Below, one piece after another: positions 6,244 to 14,103 of a stretch of 14,174 nucleotides of DNA. The notes beneath the pieces were generated by a model that ran no database searches, was not told the origin of the DNA, and saw only the letters and a program-made list of their open reading frames with translations. This DNA is from an uncultured Clostridia bacterium (GTDB lineage: Bacteria; Bacillota; Clostridia; TANB77; CAG-508): positions 1 through 14,174 of the forward strand of contig CALXAS010000020.1 in the NCBI GenBank assembly GCA_944386315.1, written 5' to 3'. Both the position numbers and the translations under genes were made by a program. Every line of letters begins with the position of its first letter. The first letter of the stretch is position 1.

Positions 6244-7098
6244 ATGGCAGTTATCATGGATGGAAAAGCACTAGCCCAGAAAATAAGGTTAGAAGAAAAA
6301 GAAAAAGTAGAAAAATTAAATCAAAAAGGAATTTATCCTAAATTAGCAGTGATTATGGTAGGAGAGGACAAGGCATCTAAAGTATATGTAAAAAATAAAA
6401 GTAAAGCTTGCACAGAAGTAGGAATTTCTTATGAAGAATTTTTGCTACCAGAAAATACTACTATGGAAAAACTATTGCAAACCATAGAAATGCTAAATAA
6501 AAGGGAAGATATCCATGGAATTTTATTGCAAAGTCCTATTCCTAAACATTTAGATATTCTTACTGCTTTTGAAAGCATTGATTTTAGAAAGGATGTAGAT
6601 GGATTTCACCCTATTAATATAGGAAGGTTGGCTTTAAATAGGCAAACTTTCATTTCTTGCACACCACATGGCGTGATGAGGCTTTTAGAAGAATACCATG
6701 TAGAAGTTGCGGGAGCAAATGTAGTAATTGTGGGAAGAAGCAATATAGTAGGTAAGCCTTTAGCACAGTGCATGCTAAATAAAGATGCTACCGTTACCAT
6801 TTGTCATTCTAAAACAAAGGACTTAAAAGAACTAACGAAAAAAGCAGATATTATTGTTATGGCAATAGGAAAAGCAAATTTTTTAACAGCCGATATGATA
6901 AAACAAAATGTAGTAGTAATAGATGTAGGAATTAACAGGTTAGATACAGGAAAGTTAGTGGGGGACGTAAATTTTCCAGAAGTATCTCAAAAGGCTAGCT
7001 ATATTACACCTGTTCCAGGGGGAGTGGGTCCAATGACAATTGCTATGTTAATTCACAATGTAGTAGTAGCTAGTAAGTATTTAAATGGAATAGAATAA
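6244..7098 (+). CDS. folD: Bifunctional methylenetetrahydrofolate dehydrogenase/cyclohydrolase FolD
   Basis: Interconverts 5,10-methylene-, methenyl- and 10-formyl-tetrahydrofolate using NADP, feeding purine and formyl-Met synthesis. From the ATG at 6244 the protein has 284 residues, the family length. Signatures: YVKNKSK at 48-54 with catalytic Lys54, LLQSPIP at 94-100, DVDGFHP at 117-123, the nucleotide-binding VGRSNIVGKP at 163-172, and TPVPGGVGPMT at 255-265. Three in-frame ATGs lie at 6235, 6244 and 6256. AAAGG ends only two bases before 6235 but eleven before 6244, and family members begin at MAxxxDGK, so I prefer 6244; 6235 would add three residues. A terminator follows at 7103-7139. 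Confidence 0.95.
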   Translation: MAVIMDGKALAQKIRLEEKEKVEKLNQKGIYPKLAVIMVGEDKASKVYVKNKSKACTEVGISYEEFLLPENTTMEKLLQTIEMLNKREDIHGILLQSPIPKHLDILTAFESIDFRKDVDGFHPINIGRLALNRQTFISCTPHGVMRLLEEYHVEVAGANVVIVGRSNIVGKPLAQCMLNKDATVTICHSKTKDLKELTKKADIIVMAIGKANFLTADMIKQNVVVIDVGINRLDTGKLVGDVNFPEVSQKASYITPVPGGVGPMTIAMLIHNVVVASKYLNGIE

Positions 7099-7102
7099 AT
7101 AG

Positions 7103-7139
7103 AAAAAAGGGGCTTTATAAAATTTTAGTCTCTTTTTTT
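7103..7139 (+). terminator. Rho-independent terminator after folD
   Basis: A 12-base stem with two G-U pairs (7103-7114 with 7127-7138) and a 12-base AT loop runs into seven T at 7133-7139. The stem arms themselves are A- and T-rich, so strength is moderate. Confidence 0.65.
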
Positions 7140-7148
7140 GTAACTATG

Positions 7149-7181
7149 CCTCTTTCGTTATGGAAAAAGAGAAGAAAGAGG
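7149..7181 (+). promoter_or_regulatory. Hairpin covering the dprA ribosome binding site
   Basis: CCTCTTTC (7149-7156) pairs perfectly with GAAAGAGG (7174-7181), and the right arm is the Shine-Dalgarno region of dprA, whose ATG is four bases on. If it folds, the site is hidden and translation reduced. The loop is 17 bases and no T tract follows, so it is not a terminator. I see no clear promoter in the 46 bases between the folD terminator and dprA, so expression may come from read-through. Confidence 0.45.
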
Positions 7182-7185
7182 TTAT

Positions 7186-8115
7186 ATGGAAGAATTAAAA
7201 TATTGGGTTTGGCTTGTAAGTATTTTAAGCATAGGAAGTAGAAAAAAACTAAAATTATTAGAGTATTTTAAAACTCCAAGCAGATTATGGAAGGCAAAGA
7301 AAGAAGAACTGATGCAGGTAGAAGGAATAGGAGAAAATTCTGCAGAGGCAATATTACAAAGTAAACATGAAAGAGAAATGGTTAGAACTTTAGAAAAAAT
7401 ACAAAAAGAAAATATAGAAATGATTACAGTAAAAGATAGAGAATATCCTTTAAAACTACACCAACTATATGACAAGCCAATTGCTTTATTGGTAAAAGGG
7501 GATAAAAAAATATTAAAGGAATTTTCAATGGCTATGATAGGTTGCAGAAAAAATACAATTTATGGAGAAATGGTGGCAAGGAGTTTAGCTAAAAGAATGG
7601 CACAAAATGCAATTGTTACGGTAAGTGGATTGGCAGTAGGAATTGATAGCTTTTGTCATTTGGGTACTTTAGAGGGAAAAGGAAAAACAATTGGAGTAAT
7701 AGGAAGTGGATTTGACTATTTTTATCCGAAAGAAAATCAAAAGTTAGCAGAGAGAATACTGGCAGAAGGTGGATGTTTGGTATCAGAATATTTACCAGAC
7801 GAAAAACCAGATAAGTTACATTTTGTGGCTAGAAACCGTGTTATTAGTGGACTGGTAGATGGAGTAGTAGTAATAGAAGCACAGGAGAAAAGCGGTACTA
7901 TGCTTACTGTAGATTTTGCACTAGAACAAGGCAAAACAGTATTTGCAGTTCCAGGTAACATCAACAGTGTATGTAGCAGGGGAACCAATGAATTAATCAA
8001 ACAGGGAGCAAAAGTATTAACGGATTGGGAAGATATTGTAGAGGAATATCCATTAAAATTCTTGCATGAGAAAAAGCCTTTTGATATAATGAGCAAAAAG
8101 GGGAGAAAAACATAG
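7186..8115 (+). CDS. dprA: DNA-processing protein DprA (Smf family)
   Basis: Binds incoming single-stranded DNA and loads RecA in natural transformation; also present in many organisms not known to be competent. An N-terminal helical segment with a helix-hairpin-helix (VEGIGENSAEAIL, 45-57) precedes the Rossmann-like DprA core. Core motifs: IGCRKNT at 118-124, SGLAVGID at 147-154, RNRVISG at 216-222, EKSGTMLTVDFALEQG at 234-249 and VPGNI at 255-259. At 309 residues it ends soon after the core, so the C-terminal winged-helix (DML1-like) domain of longer DprA proteins is missing. The SGLAVGID and FVARNR versions differ from the commoner SGLARGID and FPxRNR. The ATG at 7186 follows AGAAAGAGG closely. 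It forms a tight pair with the following MFS gene, whose ribosome site overlaps this TAG. Confidence 0.93.
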   Translation: MEELKYWVWLVSILSIGSRKKLKLLEYFKTPSRLWKAKKEELMQVEGIGENSAEAILQSKHEREMVRTLEKIQKENIEMITVKDREYPLKLHQLYDKPIALLVKGDKKILKEFSMAMIGCRKNTIYGEMVARSLAKRMAQNAIVTVSGLAVGIDSFCHLGTLEGKGKTIGVIGSGFDYFYPKENQKLAERILAEGGCLVSEYLPDEKPDKLHFVARNRVISGLVDGVVVIEAQEKSGTMLTVDFALEQGKTVFAVPGNINSVCSRGTNELIKQGAKVLTDWEDIVEEYPLKFLHEKKPFDIMSKKGRKT

Positions 8116-8123
8116 GAGAAGAG

Positions 8124-9410
8124 ATGGTAGAAGAAAAAACAAGAGAAATACTAAAAGAAGAGGAAATTATAAGAAAAAAGAAGAAAAAGAATATATCTTT
8201 ATATACCATGTATCGATGCTTTTCATGGGATTTGCTATTTTATTATGCAATTATCTACTTGTTTTTAACAATAGAAAAAGGGCTTTCGCCTGCGCAATAT
8301 ATGCAATTTGATGCGTTTTACGTGTTGTTTAAGTGTGGCATGCAAATTCCTTGTACTATGCTAATTGGAAAGATAGGGAAGAGAAATAGTTTGGTGATTG
8401 CTAATTTTGTGCTAGCAATGCATCTGCTAGTCATTATTTTTTCACAAAGCTTTATAGACTTGTTACTTTCACAAGTTTTTTGTGCATTTGCATTTGTTAC
8501 GAAAGCAACGTGTGAAAGTGATATGCTTTATGATGCCTTGGAACATAATGAAAAAAGAGGAGGCATTTTTAGCAAATTAGATGGAAGAGCTATGTCCATT
8601 TATTATTACCTAGATGCTGTTTCAGCAGTTCTTTCTGGTTTCTTTTTTGTTGTAAATGCGTATATTCCAATGGTAATTTCTTTTGTAATAGCGTTTATAT
8701 CCTTTATTGTATCTACAAAATTTGAAGATATAGAAGTAAGGAAGAAAGTAACGATAAAAGAAGAAATGAAAAGTATCCGTTATGCCTTTCGTGGAATATT
8801 CCATTCTAAGCGATTAAAAAGTTTGCTGGTTTTTAATGGAATTTTTGTGGCTATACTAAGAATTCTACAAACTTTGAGAAACACAATTTTAACGGAGATA
8901 GGAGTAGAGGAACAGTATTTTGGTGTGATTTTTGCTATTTTAGGCATTATATCTGGTATTGCAACTAGAAACCAGGGAAGAATTCATAATAGATTTCGCA
9001 ATAAAACACTTGCTTTTTTATCTATACCAACGGCTTGCTCTTGTTTAGTGATAGGACTTTGTTTATTTTTCCATTTACCAATACAAATGATGTATGTTAT
9101 TGTAGCAATAGGCTTTATCATACAATATATAGCCAAAGGGCCTTACTATGTTTTAATAAAACGATATTTTAATAATTTTACTACAAGCCAAAAAAGAGTA
9201 AAAATTGCAACAGCAAATAACATTATGGAAAACGCGATTGCAGCTATTTTAGTATTTGTAGCATCTTATGTATTAGAAGTGGCACCAATTTACGATTCCG
9301 TAGTAATGATAGGGTGTTTAGCAGTAGGAGGTGTAGTATTATGGTTAGACCATATGAGAGGTAGAGTAGGCCTAAAAATGGAAGAGTATAGTAAGAAAGA
9401 AATAGCGTAA
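8124..9410 (+). CDS. MFS transporter, substrate unknown
   Basis: Integral membrane permease of 428 residues with about twelve hydrophobic spans, roughly at 35-50, 65-85, 88-108, 112-128, 158-177, 180-197, 232-250, 265-283, 295-315, 322-338, 365-385 and 390-408, and a charged central loop (198-231) between the two halves. GKIGKRN at 82-88, after the second span, fits the MFS loop 2-3 motif. A lysine/glutamate-rich cytosolic N-terminus of about 24 residues precedes MYRCFSWDLLFYY, a start seen in several uncharacterised Bacillota permeases. The ATG at 8124 follows AGGAG, which overlaps the dprA stop, so the two are co-transcribed. No substrate can be read from sequence; a drug or sugar exporter/importer role would be a guess. 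No terminator is visible before the glgP promoter. Confidence 0.8.
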   Translation: MVEEKTREILKEEEIIRKKKKKNISLYTMYRCFSWDLLFYYAIIYLFLTIEKGLSPAQYMQFDAFYVLFKCGMQIPCTMLIGKIGKRNSLVIANFVLAMHLLVIIFSQSFIDLLLSQVFCAFAFVTKATCESDMLYDALEHNEKRGGIFSKLDGRAMSIYYYLDAVSAVLSGFFFVVNAYIPMVISFVIAFISFIVSTKFEDIEVRKKVTIKEEMKSIRYAFRGIFHSKRLKSLLVFNGIFVAILRILQTLRNTILTEIGVEEQYFGVIFAILGIISGIATRNQGRIHNRFRNKTLAFLSIPTACSCLVIGLCLFFHLPIQMMYVIVAIGFIIQYIAKGPYYVLIKRYFNNFTTSQKRVKIATANNIMENAIAAILVFVASYVLEVAPIYDSVVMIGCLAVGGVVLWLDHMRGRVGLKMEEYSKKEIA

Positions 9411-9441
9411 GAAAATAAATAGAAAAATCCAAAGAAATTGT

Positions 9442-9470
9442 TTGACAAAATTCAAAAGTTATTCCATAAT
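9442..9470 (+). promoter_or_regulatory. Promoter of glgP
   Basis: TTGACA (9442-9447), 17-base spacer, CATAAT (9465-9470). The start of transcription would be near 9477, giving a leader of about 53 bases. This places the upstream GTG at 9476 at or before the transcript start and argues against it as a start codon. Confidence 0.75.
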
Positions 9471-9529
9471 AGTAAGTGAAAAAATACAAGGGAAAAAATC
9501 GTATAAATTACAAAGGAGGAAAAGAAAAA

Positions 9530-12094
9530 ATGTATGTATTTAATAAAATAACGGTAAATCCACAATTACCTAAGAGAATAGATAGATTAAGTGAAATTGC
9601 AAATAACTTATGGTGGTCTTGGAATACAGAATTTTTAAGACTATTTAAGAAAATAGATAGAGATTTATGGGAAACGGTAGAAAAAAATCCTGTAAAATTT
9701 TTAAAGCTAGTAGAACAAGAAAGATTAGAAGAAGCAGCAAAAGATAATGAATTTTTACGTGATTATGATAAAATGGTAGATAATTTTGATGGTTATCGTA
9801 ATGCGAAAAACACATGGTTTTCTAGAAATTACCCAGATAATAGGGAAGATTTAATTGCCTATTTTTCAGCAGAATATGGATTAGATCAAATCTTACCAAT
9901 TTATTCAGGAGGATTAGGTATTTTATCGGGAGATCACTTAAAATCAGCAAGTGATTTAGGTCTTCCTTTAGTGGCTGTAGGATTATTATATAAAAATGGT
10001 TATTTCCACCAAAAAATAGATGGATATGGTAACCAAGAAACAGAATATAGAAGTATTGATGTGGGAATGCTTCCTATTCAAAAAGTAAAAGATGCAGCAG
10101 GACAGGATTTAATGTTATTTGTAAAGTTCCCAAAAAGAAGATTATATCTAAAAGTATGGAAAATTAATGTGGGTAGAGTGGAATTATACCTATTAGATTC
10201 TGATATAGAAGAAAATGCAGAAGAATATAGAAATATCACTACTACGTTATATGGTGGAGACCAAGAAATGCGTATTAGCCAAGAAATTGTACTAGGCATG
10301 GCAGGAGTACATTTACTAAAAGCACTAGGACTAAAACCAACCGTATATCATATGAACGAGGGACATTCTTCTTTTCTACTTTTAGAATTAATCAAAGATG
10401 TCATCAAAGAAAAAAAAGTTTCTTTTGATATAGCAAGAGATATTGTATCTTCTAAAACCGTATTTACAACACATACACCAGTGCCTGCAGGAAATGATAT
10501 TTTTCCAGTAGAATTAGTAGAAAAATATTTTAAAGATTACTGGGATAGATTAGGTATTACTAAAGAAGAGTTTATGCATTTAGGTATGCCACCAGAGAGA
10601 AAGACAAATCAAGGTTTTAATATGGGAATTTTGGCACTAAAAATTGCTGGTAAAAAGAATGGTGTTAGTAAATTACATGGAGCAGTTTCTAGAGAATTAT
10701 TTGATGATGTGTGGCCTAATATTGCAGCAGACGAATCTCCAATTACTTATGTAACAAATGGAATTCATACTTGTTCATGGCTTGCACCTGACCTAAAAAA
10801 ACTATATAATGAATATTTAGCTCCATATTGGCAAGACGGAATTTATAAAGATGAAACATGGAATAAGATACAAGACATTCCAGATGGAGAATTATGGCAA
10901 AATCATATTATTAGAAAACAAAAACTAATAGAAGTGATTAAAGAAAATGTAACGAACCGACTAAGAAGATGTAACTATTCTTATCATGATATTAATGATA
11001 TCCTTTCTAAATTAGACCCAAATGCTTTAACAATTGGATTTGCTAGAAGATTTGCTACTTATAAAAGAGGAACATTACTTTTTAGGGATTTAGAAAGAAT
11101 TACACAAATTGTGAATCAAGAAGGAAGACCAGTACAAATTGTGATTGCAGGAAAAGCACATCCAGCAGATAAAGAAGGACAAGATTTAATTAGATACATC
11201 CATGAAATATCCATGAAACCACAATTTAAAGGAAAAGTATTTTTACTAGAAAACTATAATATTGCCATGTCTCGTTATTTAATTAGTGGTGTAGATGTGT
11301 GGCTAAACACTCCAAGAAGACCAATGGAGGCATCTGGAACGAGTGGACAAAAAGCTTCTGTAAACGGCGTATTAAACTTTAGTATTTTAGATGGATGGTG
11401 GGCAGAAGGATACAACCAAGAAAATGGTTGGGCTATTGGAACGAATAAAGATTATGATAATTATGATATACAAGATAATGATGATAGTCAAAGCATTTAT
11501 CAAATACTAGAAAATAAAATTATACCTACTTATTATGATAAAGACCCAAATGGTATTTCACACGAATGGATTAAATTAATGAAAAATTCTATTATATCTA
11601 CAGGAGGAAAATATAGTACCGCAAGAATGTTAGTAGACTATATTACCAAACTATATATGCCACTTGCTAATCTATATCATGATTACTATACTAATTTAGA
11701 TGAAGTAACTGCCTATGAGAGTTGGAAACAGGAAATGTACCAAAATTGGGATGATATTGTGATTACAGAAGAAAATAATGTAGACAATATTACCATAGAT
11801 GCGGGAAATAAAATTACAGTAACTTGCAAAGTAAAATTACCAAATATTTCTCCAGAACATATAGAAACACAAGTATATTATGGAAAAATCCGTGAAAATG
11901 GAATGGTAGAAAAAATTGATGTCATTCCAATGAAACTAATAGAAGAAAATGCAGAAGAAAAAGAATATCGCTATGAAGCAAAAATAGAATTAACAACAGG
12001 AGGAGATTATGGCTACACATTTAGAGTAATGCCAAAGCATGAAATGCTATTAGATGCGGAAAACTTAGATTTAGTAAAATGGATTACAAAATAA
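9530..12094 (+). CDS. glgP: Alpha-glucan (glycogen/maltodextrin) phosphorylase, GT35
   Basis: PLP-dependent enzyme that cleaves alpha-1,4-glucan ends with phosphate, releasing glucose-1-phosphate. From the ATG at 9530 it has 854 residues and opens with the DUF3417-type domain (about 1-110, NNLWWSWN at 25-32) of the TIGR02094 branch, shared with thermophile maltodextrin phosphorylases. Key motifs: SAEYGL at 113-118, GGLGILSGDHLKSASDLG at 127-144, HMNEGHSSF with the active-site His region, and EASGTSGQKAS with PLP-binding Lys608. The last 100 or so residues form a beta-rich extension. The start is chosen for the AAAGGAGG at 9512-9519, ten bases upstream, and for family agreement; an upstream GTG at 9476 lacks a site. 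The gene is a lone unit with its own promoter and terminator, and no other glg genes are nearby. Confidence 0.93.
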   Translation: MYVFNKITVNPQLPKRIDRLSEIANNLWWSWNTEFLRLFKKIDRDLWETVEKNPVKFLKLVEQERLEEAAKDNEFLRDYDKMVDNFDGYRNAKNTWFSRNYPDNREDLIAYFSAEYGLDQILPIYSGGLGILSGDHLKSASDLGLPLVAVGLLYKNGYFHQKIDGYGNQETEYRSIDVGMLPIQKVKDAAGQDLMLFVKFPKRRLYLKVWKINVGRVELYLLDSDIEENAEEYRNITTTLYGGDQEMRISQEIVLGMAGVHLLKALGLKPTVYHMNEGHSSFLLLELIKDVIKEKKVSFDIARDIVSSKTVFTTHTPVPAGNDIFPVELVEKYFKDYWDRLGITKEEFMHLGMPPERKTNQGFNMGILALKIAGKKNGVSKLHGAVSRELFDDVWPNIAADESPITYVTNGIHTCSWLAPDLKKLYNEYLAPYWQDGIYKDETWNKIQDIPDGELWQNHIIRKQKLIEVIKENVTNRLRRCNYSYHDINDILSKLDPNALTIGFARRFATYKRGTLLFRDLERITQIVNQEGRPVQIVIAGKAHPADKEGQDLIRYIHEISMKPQFKGKVFLLENYNIAMSRYLISGVDVWLNTPRRPMEASGTSGQKASVNGVLNFSILDGWWAEGYNQENGWAIGTNKDYDNYDIQDNDDSQSIYQILENKIIPTYYDKDPNGISHEWIKLMKNSIISTGGKYSTARMLVDYITKLYMPLANLYHDYYTNLDEVTAYESWKQEMYQNWDDIVITEENNVDNITIDAGNKITVTCKVKLPNISPEHIETQVYYGKIRENGMVEKIDVIPMKLIEENAEEKEYRYEAKIELTTGGDYGYTFRVMPKHEMLLDAENLDLVKWITK

Positions 12095-12099
12095 TAAGC

Positions 12100-12144
12100 A
12101 AAAAGCTTAGTGAGATTTAATTAAAATTCTCCTAAGCTTTTTTT
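12100..12144. terminator. Bidirectional terminator between glgP and the orphan gene
   Basis: AAAAAGCTTAG (12100-12110) pairs with CTAAGCTTTTT (12132-12142), with further inner pairing around GAGA/TTCTC, and is followed by T to 12144. On the minus strand the stem is also followed by five T, so it suits both convergent genes. Confidence 0.85.
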
Positions 12145-12161
12145 GTTTCTTTAAAAGGCTT

Positions 12162-12467
12162 TTAAATAGTGCTTAATCCATAATACTCACGAATAGTGAG
12201 CTTTACGTCCTTATAATAAGGCATCAAATATTCCAGGCAATCGTAGAATTCACCAGAGAATTTGTTGTTTTCCTTATCAAAAAGAAGTACAAAAAGAGGT
12301 CTCTTTTGATTTTCTTCCTGCAAGTGAGAAGTAACTGTTGTAGAGTTACTTAGCCGATGCTTAAATAAATAGCAGGCGGCCTTTACAACGGAAGAATATT
12401 CATCTTCAAGCAAATGAATATGCACTCCAAGTTCTTTAGTATTAAGGATGATACGGTTTTTTTCCAT
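12162..12467 (-). CDS. Small hypothetical protein (101 residues)
   Basis: I do not recognise this protein. It is soluble-looking, with mixed charge and no signal peptide or membrane span. A predicted alternating pattern suggests strand (NRIILN), helix (EYSSVVKAACYLFKHRL, 23-39), a polar loop rich in Ser/Thr/Gln (40-56), strand (PLFVLLFD, 57-64), then a helix and an aromatic C-terminus (LEYLMPYY, IREYYGLSTI). Two cysteines (32 and 77) are not in a metal-binding pattern. It is probably a real gene: the ATG at 12465-12467 has AAAGGAG seven bases upstream, a candidate promoter lies behind it, it has no overlap with other genes, and it ends near a shared terminator. It is convergent with glgP and divergent from pyk, so its context gives no functional clue. 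Confidence 0.7.
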   Translation of the reverse strand: MEKNRIILNTKELGVHIHLLEDEYSSVVKAACYLFKHRLSNSTTVTSHLQEENQKRPLFVLLFDKENNKFSGEFYDCLEYLMPYYKDVKLTIREYYGLSTI

Positions 12468-12507
12468 AAGCCTTCTCCTTTACAAAAAAACGTATATTAA
12501 CAATTAC

Positions 12508-12535
12508 ATAATATAGATTAACACAAATAACACAA
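12508..12535 (-). promoter_or_regulatory. Candidate promoter of the 101-residue orphan gene
   Basis: On the minus strand: TTGTGT (12530-12535), 16-base spacer, TATTAT (12508-12513), about 40 bases before the ATG. Boxes match only partly and the region is very AT-rich, so this is tentative. Confidence 0.35.
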
Positions 12536-12562
12536 AAATGCAAGATATACTTAAAAAACTAC

Positions 12563-12591
12563 TTGAAACCGAAGCTTTTAAGTGATATAAT
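12563..12591 (+). promoter_or_regulatory. Promoter of pyk, with extended -10
   Basis: TTGAAA (12563-12568), 17-base spacer, TATAAT (12586-12591) preceded by TGA (12583-12585). Transcription would begin near 12598 and give a leader of about 31 bases with the AAAGGGAGG site. No room is left for a riboswitch. Confidence 0.8.
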
Positions 12592-12628
12592 AAACCATGT
12601 TTTAAGAAGAAAAAGGGAGGAAAACAAG

Positions 12629-14062
12629 GTGAGAAAAACAAAAATAGTATGTACGATAGGACCAGCAACAGCAGATGTAGAAACATTAAAAGAAATGATA
12701 AAAGCAGGAATGAATGTAGCAAGAATTAACTTTTCACATGGAGGGTATGAAGACCAACAAAAGCCTTTTGTAGAGGCAGTAAAAAAAGCAAGAGAAGAGA
12801 TGGGAGAGCCAGTAGCACTTCTTTTAGATACACAAGGACCTGAAATAAGAACAGGAAAATTAGAAAATGCACCTGTTATGTTAAAAGCAGACGATGTTTT
12901 TACATTAGTAAACGAAGATATTGTAGGGAATAAAGAAAGAGTAAGTGTTAGCTATAAAGAATTATATAAAGATATCCATATAGGAGCACAAATATTAATA
13001 GATGATGGAAAAATAGAATTAGAAGTAATCAGAGTAGATGGTAAAGATGTAGTTTGCAAAGTAACCAATGGAGGAGAATTAGGCAATAGAAAAAGTATTA
13101 ATTTGCCAGGTACTCATGTAAATTTACCAGCATTAAAAGACAAGGATATACAAGATTTGAAAGACGGTTGTCGTGTAGGATTTGATTATATAGCAGCATC
13201 TTTTGTAAGATGTGCAGACGATGTAAAAAACATTAGAAAAGTATTAGATGATAATGGTGGAAAAGATATCAAAATTATTTCTAAAATTGAAAATCAAGAA
13301 GGAATAGATAACTTCAAAGAAATTTTAGAAGTAAGTGATGGTGTTATGGTAGCACGTGGTGATATGGGAGTAGAAATACCATTAGAAGAAGTACCAATTG
13401 TGCAAAAGAAATTTATTCAAGAATGTAACAAAGCGGGAAAAATTGTTATTACAGCAACACAGATGTTAGATTCTATGACCACAAATCCAGCACCAACAAG
13501 AGCAGAAGTAAGTGACGTAGCTAATGCTATTTTTGATATGACTGGAGCAATTATGCTATCCGGTGAAAGTGCTATGGGAAAATATCCTGTACAATGTGTG
13601 AATGTTATGAATAGAATTGCAGGAGCAGTAGAAGGATATATAAAATATTGGAAAAGATTTACCAAGAGAGAAAATCTTTTGGAAGAACAAAATTATGAGT
13701 TTAAGTTAAATCATAGCGTAGTGGCTACAGCTATGGAAATGAAAGCAAAGGCTATTTTTGCTTATACACAAACAGGAGATACACCAAGAACAATTGCAAG
13801 CTTTTCACCAGGATGTCCAGTATATGCATTAACTTCTAACGAAAAAACTTATCGTCAGCTTTCTTTAACTTGGAATACAACACCTATTTTAGTAAAAGGA
13901 AAAGAGACACCAGATGAGATAATAGAACAAGGAATTGAAGAAGTGAAAAAACTAGGTTATGTACAAGAAGGAGATGTAGTTATTTTAGCAGGAGGTGCTT
14001 CTATTTTATCTACACATTCAGGTGCCATGAATAGAACTATTGGAGGAATTTTAAAAATATAA
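12629..14062 (+). CDS. pyk: Pyruvate kinase
   Basis: Final glycolytic enzyme, converting phosphoenolpyruvate and ADP to pyruvate and ATP. From the GTG at 12629 it has 477 residues, starting MRKTKIVCTIGPAT as the family does. AAAGGGAGG ends eight bases upstream. Domain order: A (1-70), B lid (about 71-167), A (168-345), C regulatory domain (about 350-477). The signature IKIISKIENQEGI (214-226) holds catalytic Lys219 and metal ligands Glu221 and Asp245 (ARGDMG). Glu72 in GPEIRTG matches rabbit Glu117, predicting K+ dependence. The MLSGESAMGKYP loop replaces the commoner ETAAG form. There is no extra C-terminal PEP-utiliser-like domain as found in Bacillus enzymes. Pyk is monocistronic here, with strong promoter and terminator. 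An in-frame TTG at 12563 is the promoter -35 and not a start. Confidence 0.97.
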   Translation: MRKTKIVCTIGPATADVETLKEMIKAGMNVARINFSHGGYEDQQKPFVEAVKKAREEMGEPVALLLDTQGPEIRTGKLENAPVMLKADDVFTLVNEDIVGNKERVSVSYKELYKDIHIGAQILIDDGKIELEVIRVDGKDVVCKVTNGGELGNRKSINLPGTHVNLPALKDKDIQDLKDGCRVGFDYIAASFVRCADDVKNIRKVLDDNGGKDIKIISKIENQEGIDNFKEILEVSDGVMVARGDMGVEIPLEEVPIVQKKFIQECNKAGKIVITATQMLDSMTTNPAPTRAEVSDVANAIFDMTGAIMLSGESAMGKYPVQCVNVMNRIAGAVEGYIKYWKRFTKRENLLEEQNYEFKLNHSVVATAMEMKAKAIFAYTQTGDTPRTIASFSPGCPVYALTSNEKTYRQLSLTWNTTPILVKGKETPDEIIEQGIEEVKKLGYVQEGDVVILAGGASILSTHSGAMNRTIGGILKI

Positions 14063-14064
14063 GG

Positions 14065-14103
14065 AAAAAAGTACAAATACAAGGAAGGTATTTGTACTTT
14101 TTT
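14065..14103 (+). terminator. Rho-independent terminator after pyk
   Basis: A perfect 16-base stem (14065-14080 with 14088-14103) and 7-base loop, ending in six T, begins two bases after the stop. The remaining bases to 14174 are AT-rich and show no gene or further structure I can support. Confidence 0.9.

Noticed and set aside
7160..7198. Twelve-codon frame (ATG at 7160) overlapping the dprA start, a possible leader peptide
   Set aside because: It has no ribosome binding site and its codons simply run through the dprA Shine-Dalgarno; nothing supports translation.
7737..8096. 119-codon open frame antisense to dprA
   Set aside because: It is a shadow of the conserved dprA frame, with Ser/Thr/Pro-rich content typical of antisense frames and no start signals.
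9411..9529. Possible riboswitch or RNA gene between the permease and glgP
   Set aside because: The space is filled by a plain promoter and an A-rich leader; no conserved structured elements or strong stems are visible.
12330..12350. AGTAAC/GTTACT inverted repeat inside the orphan gene
   Set aside because: Six-base arms within coding sequence, no T tract and no position relative to a start or stop; likely chance.
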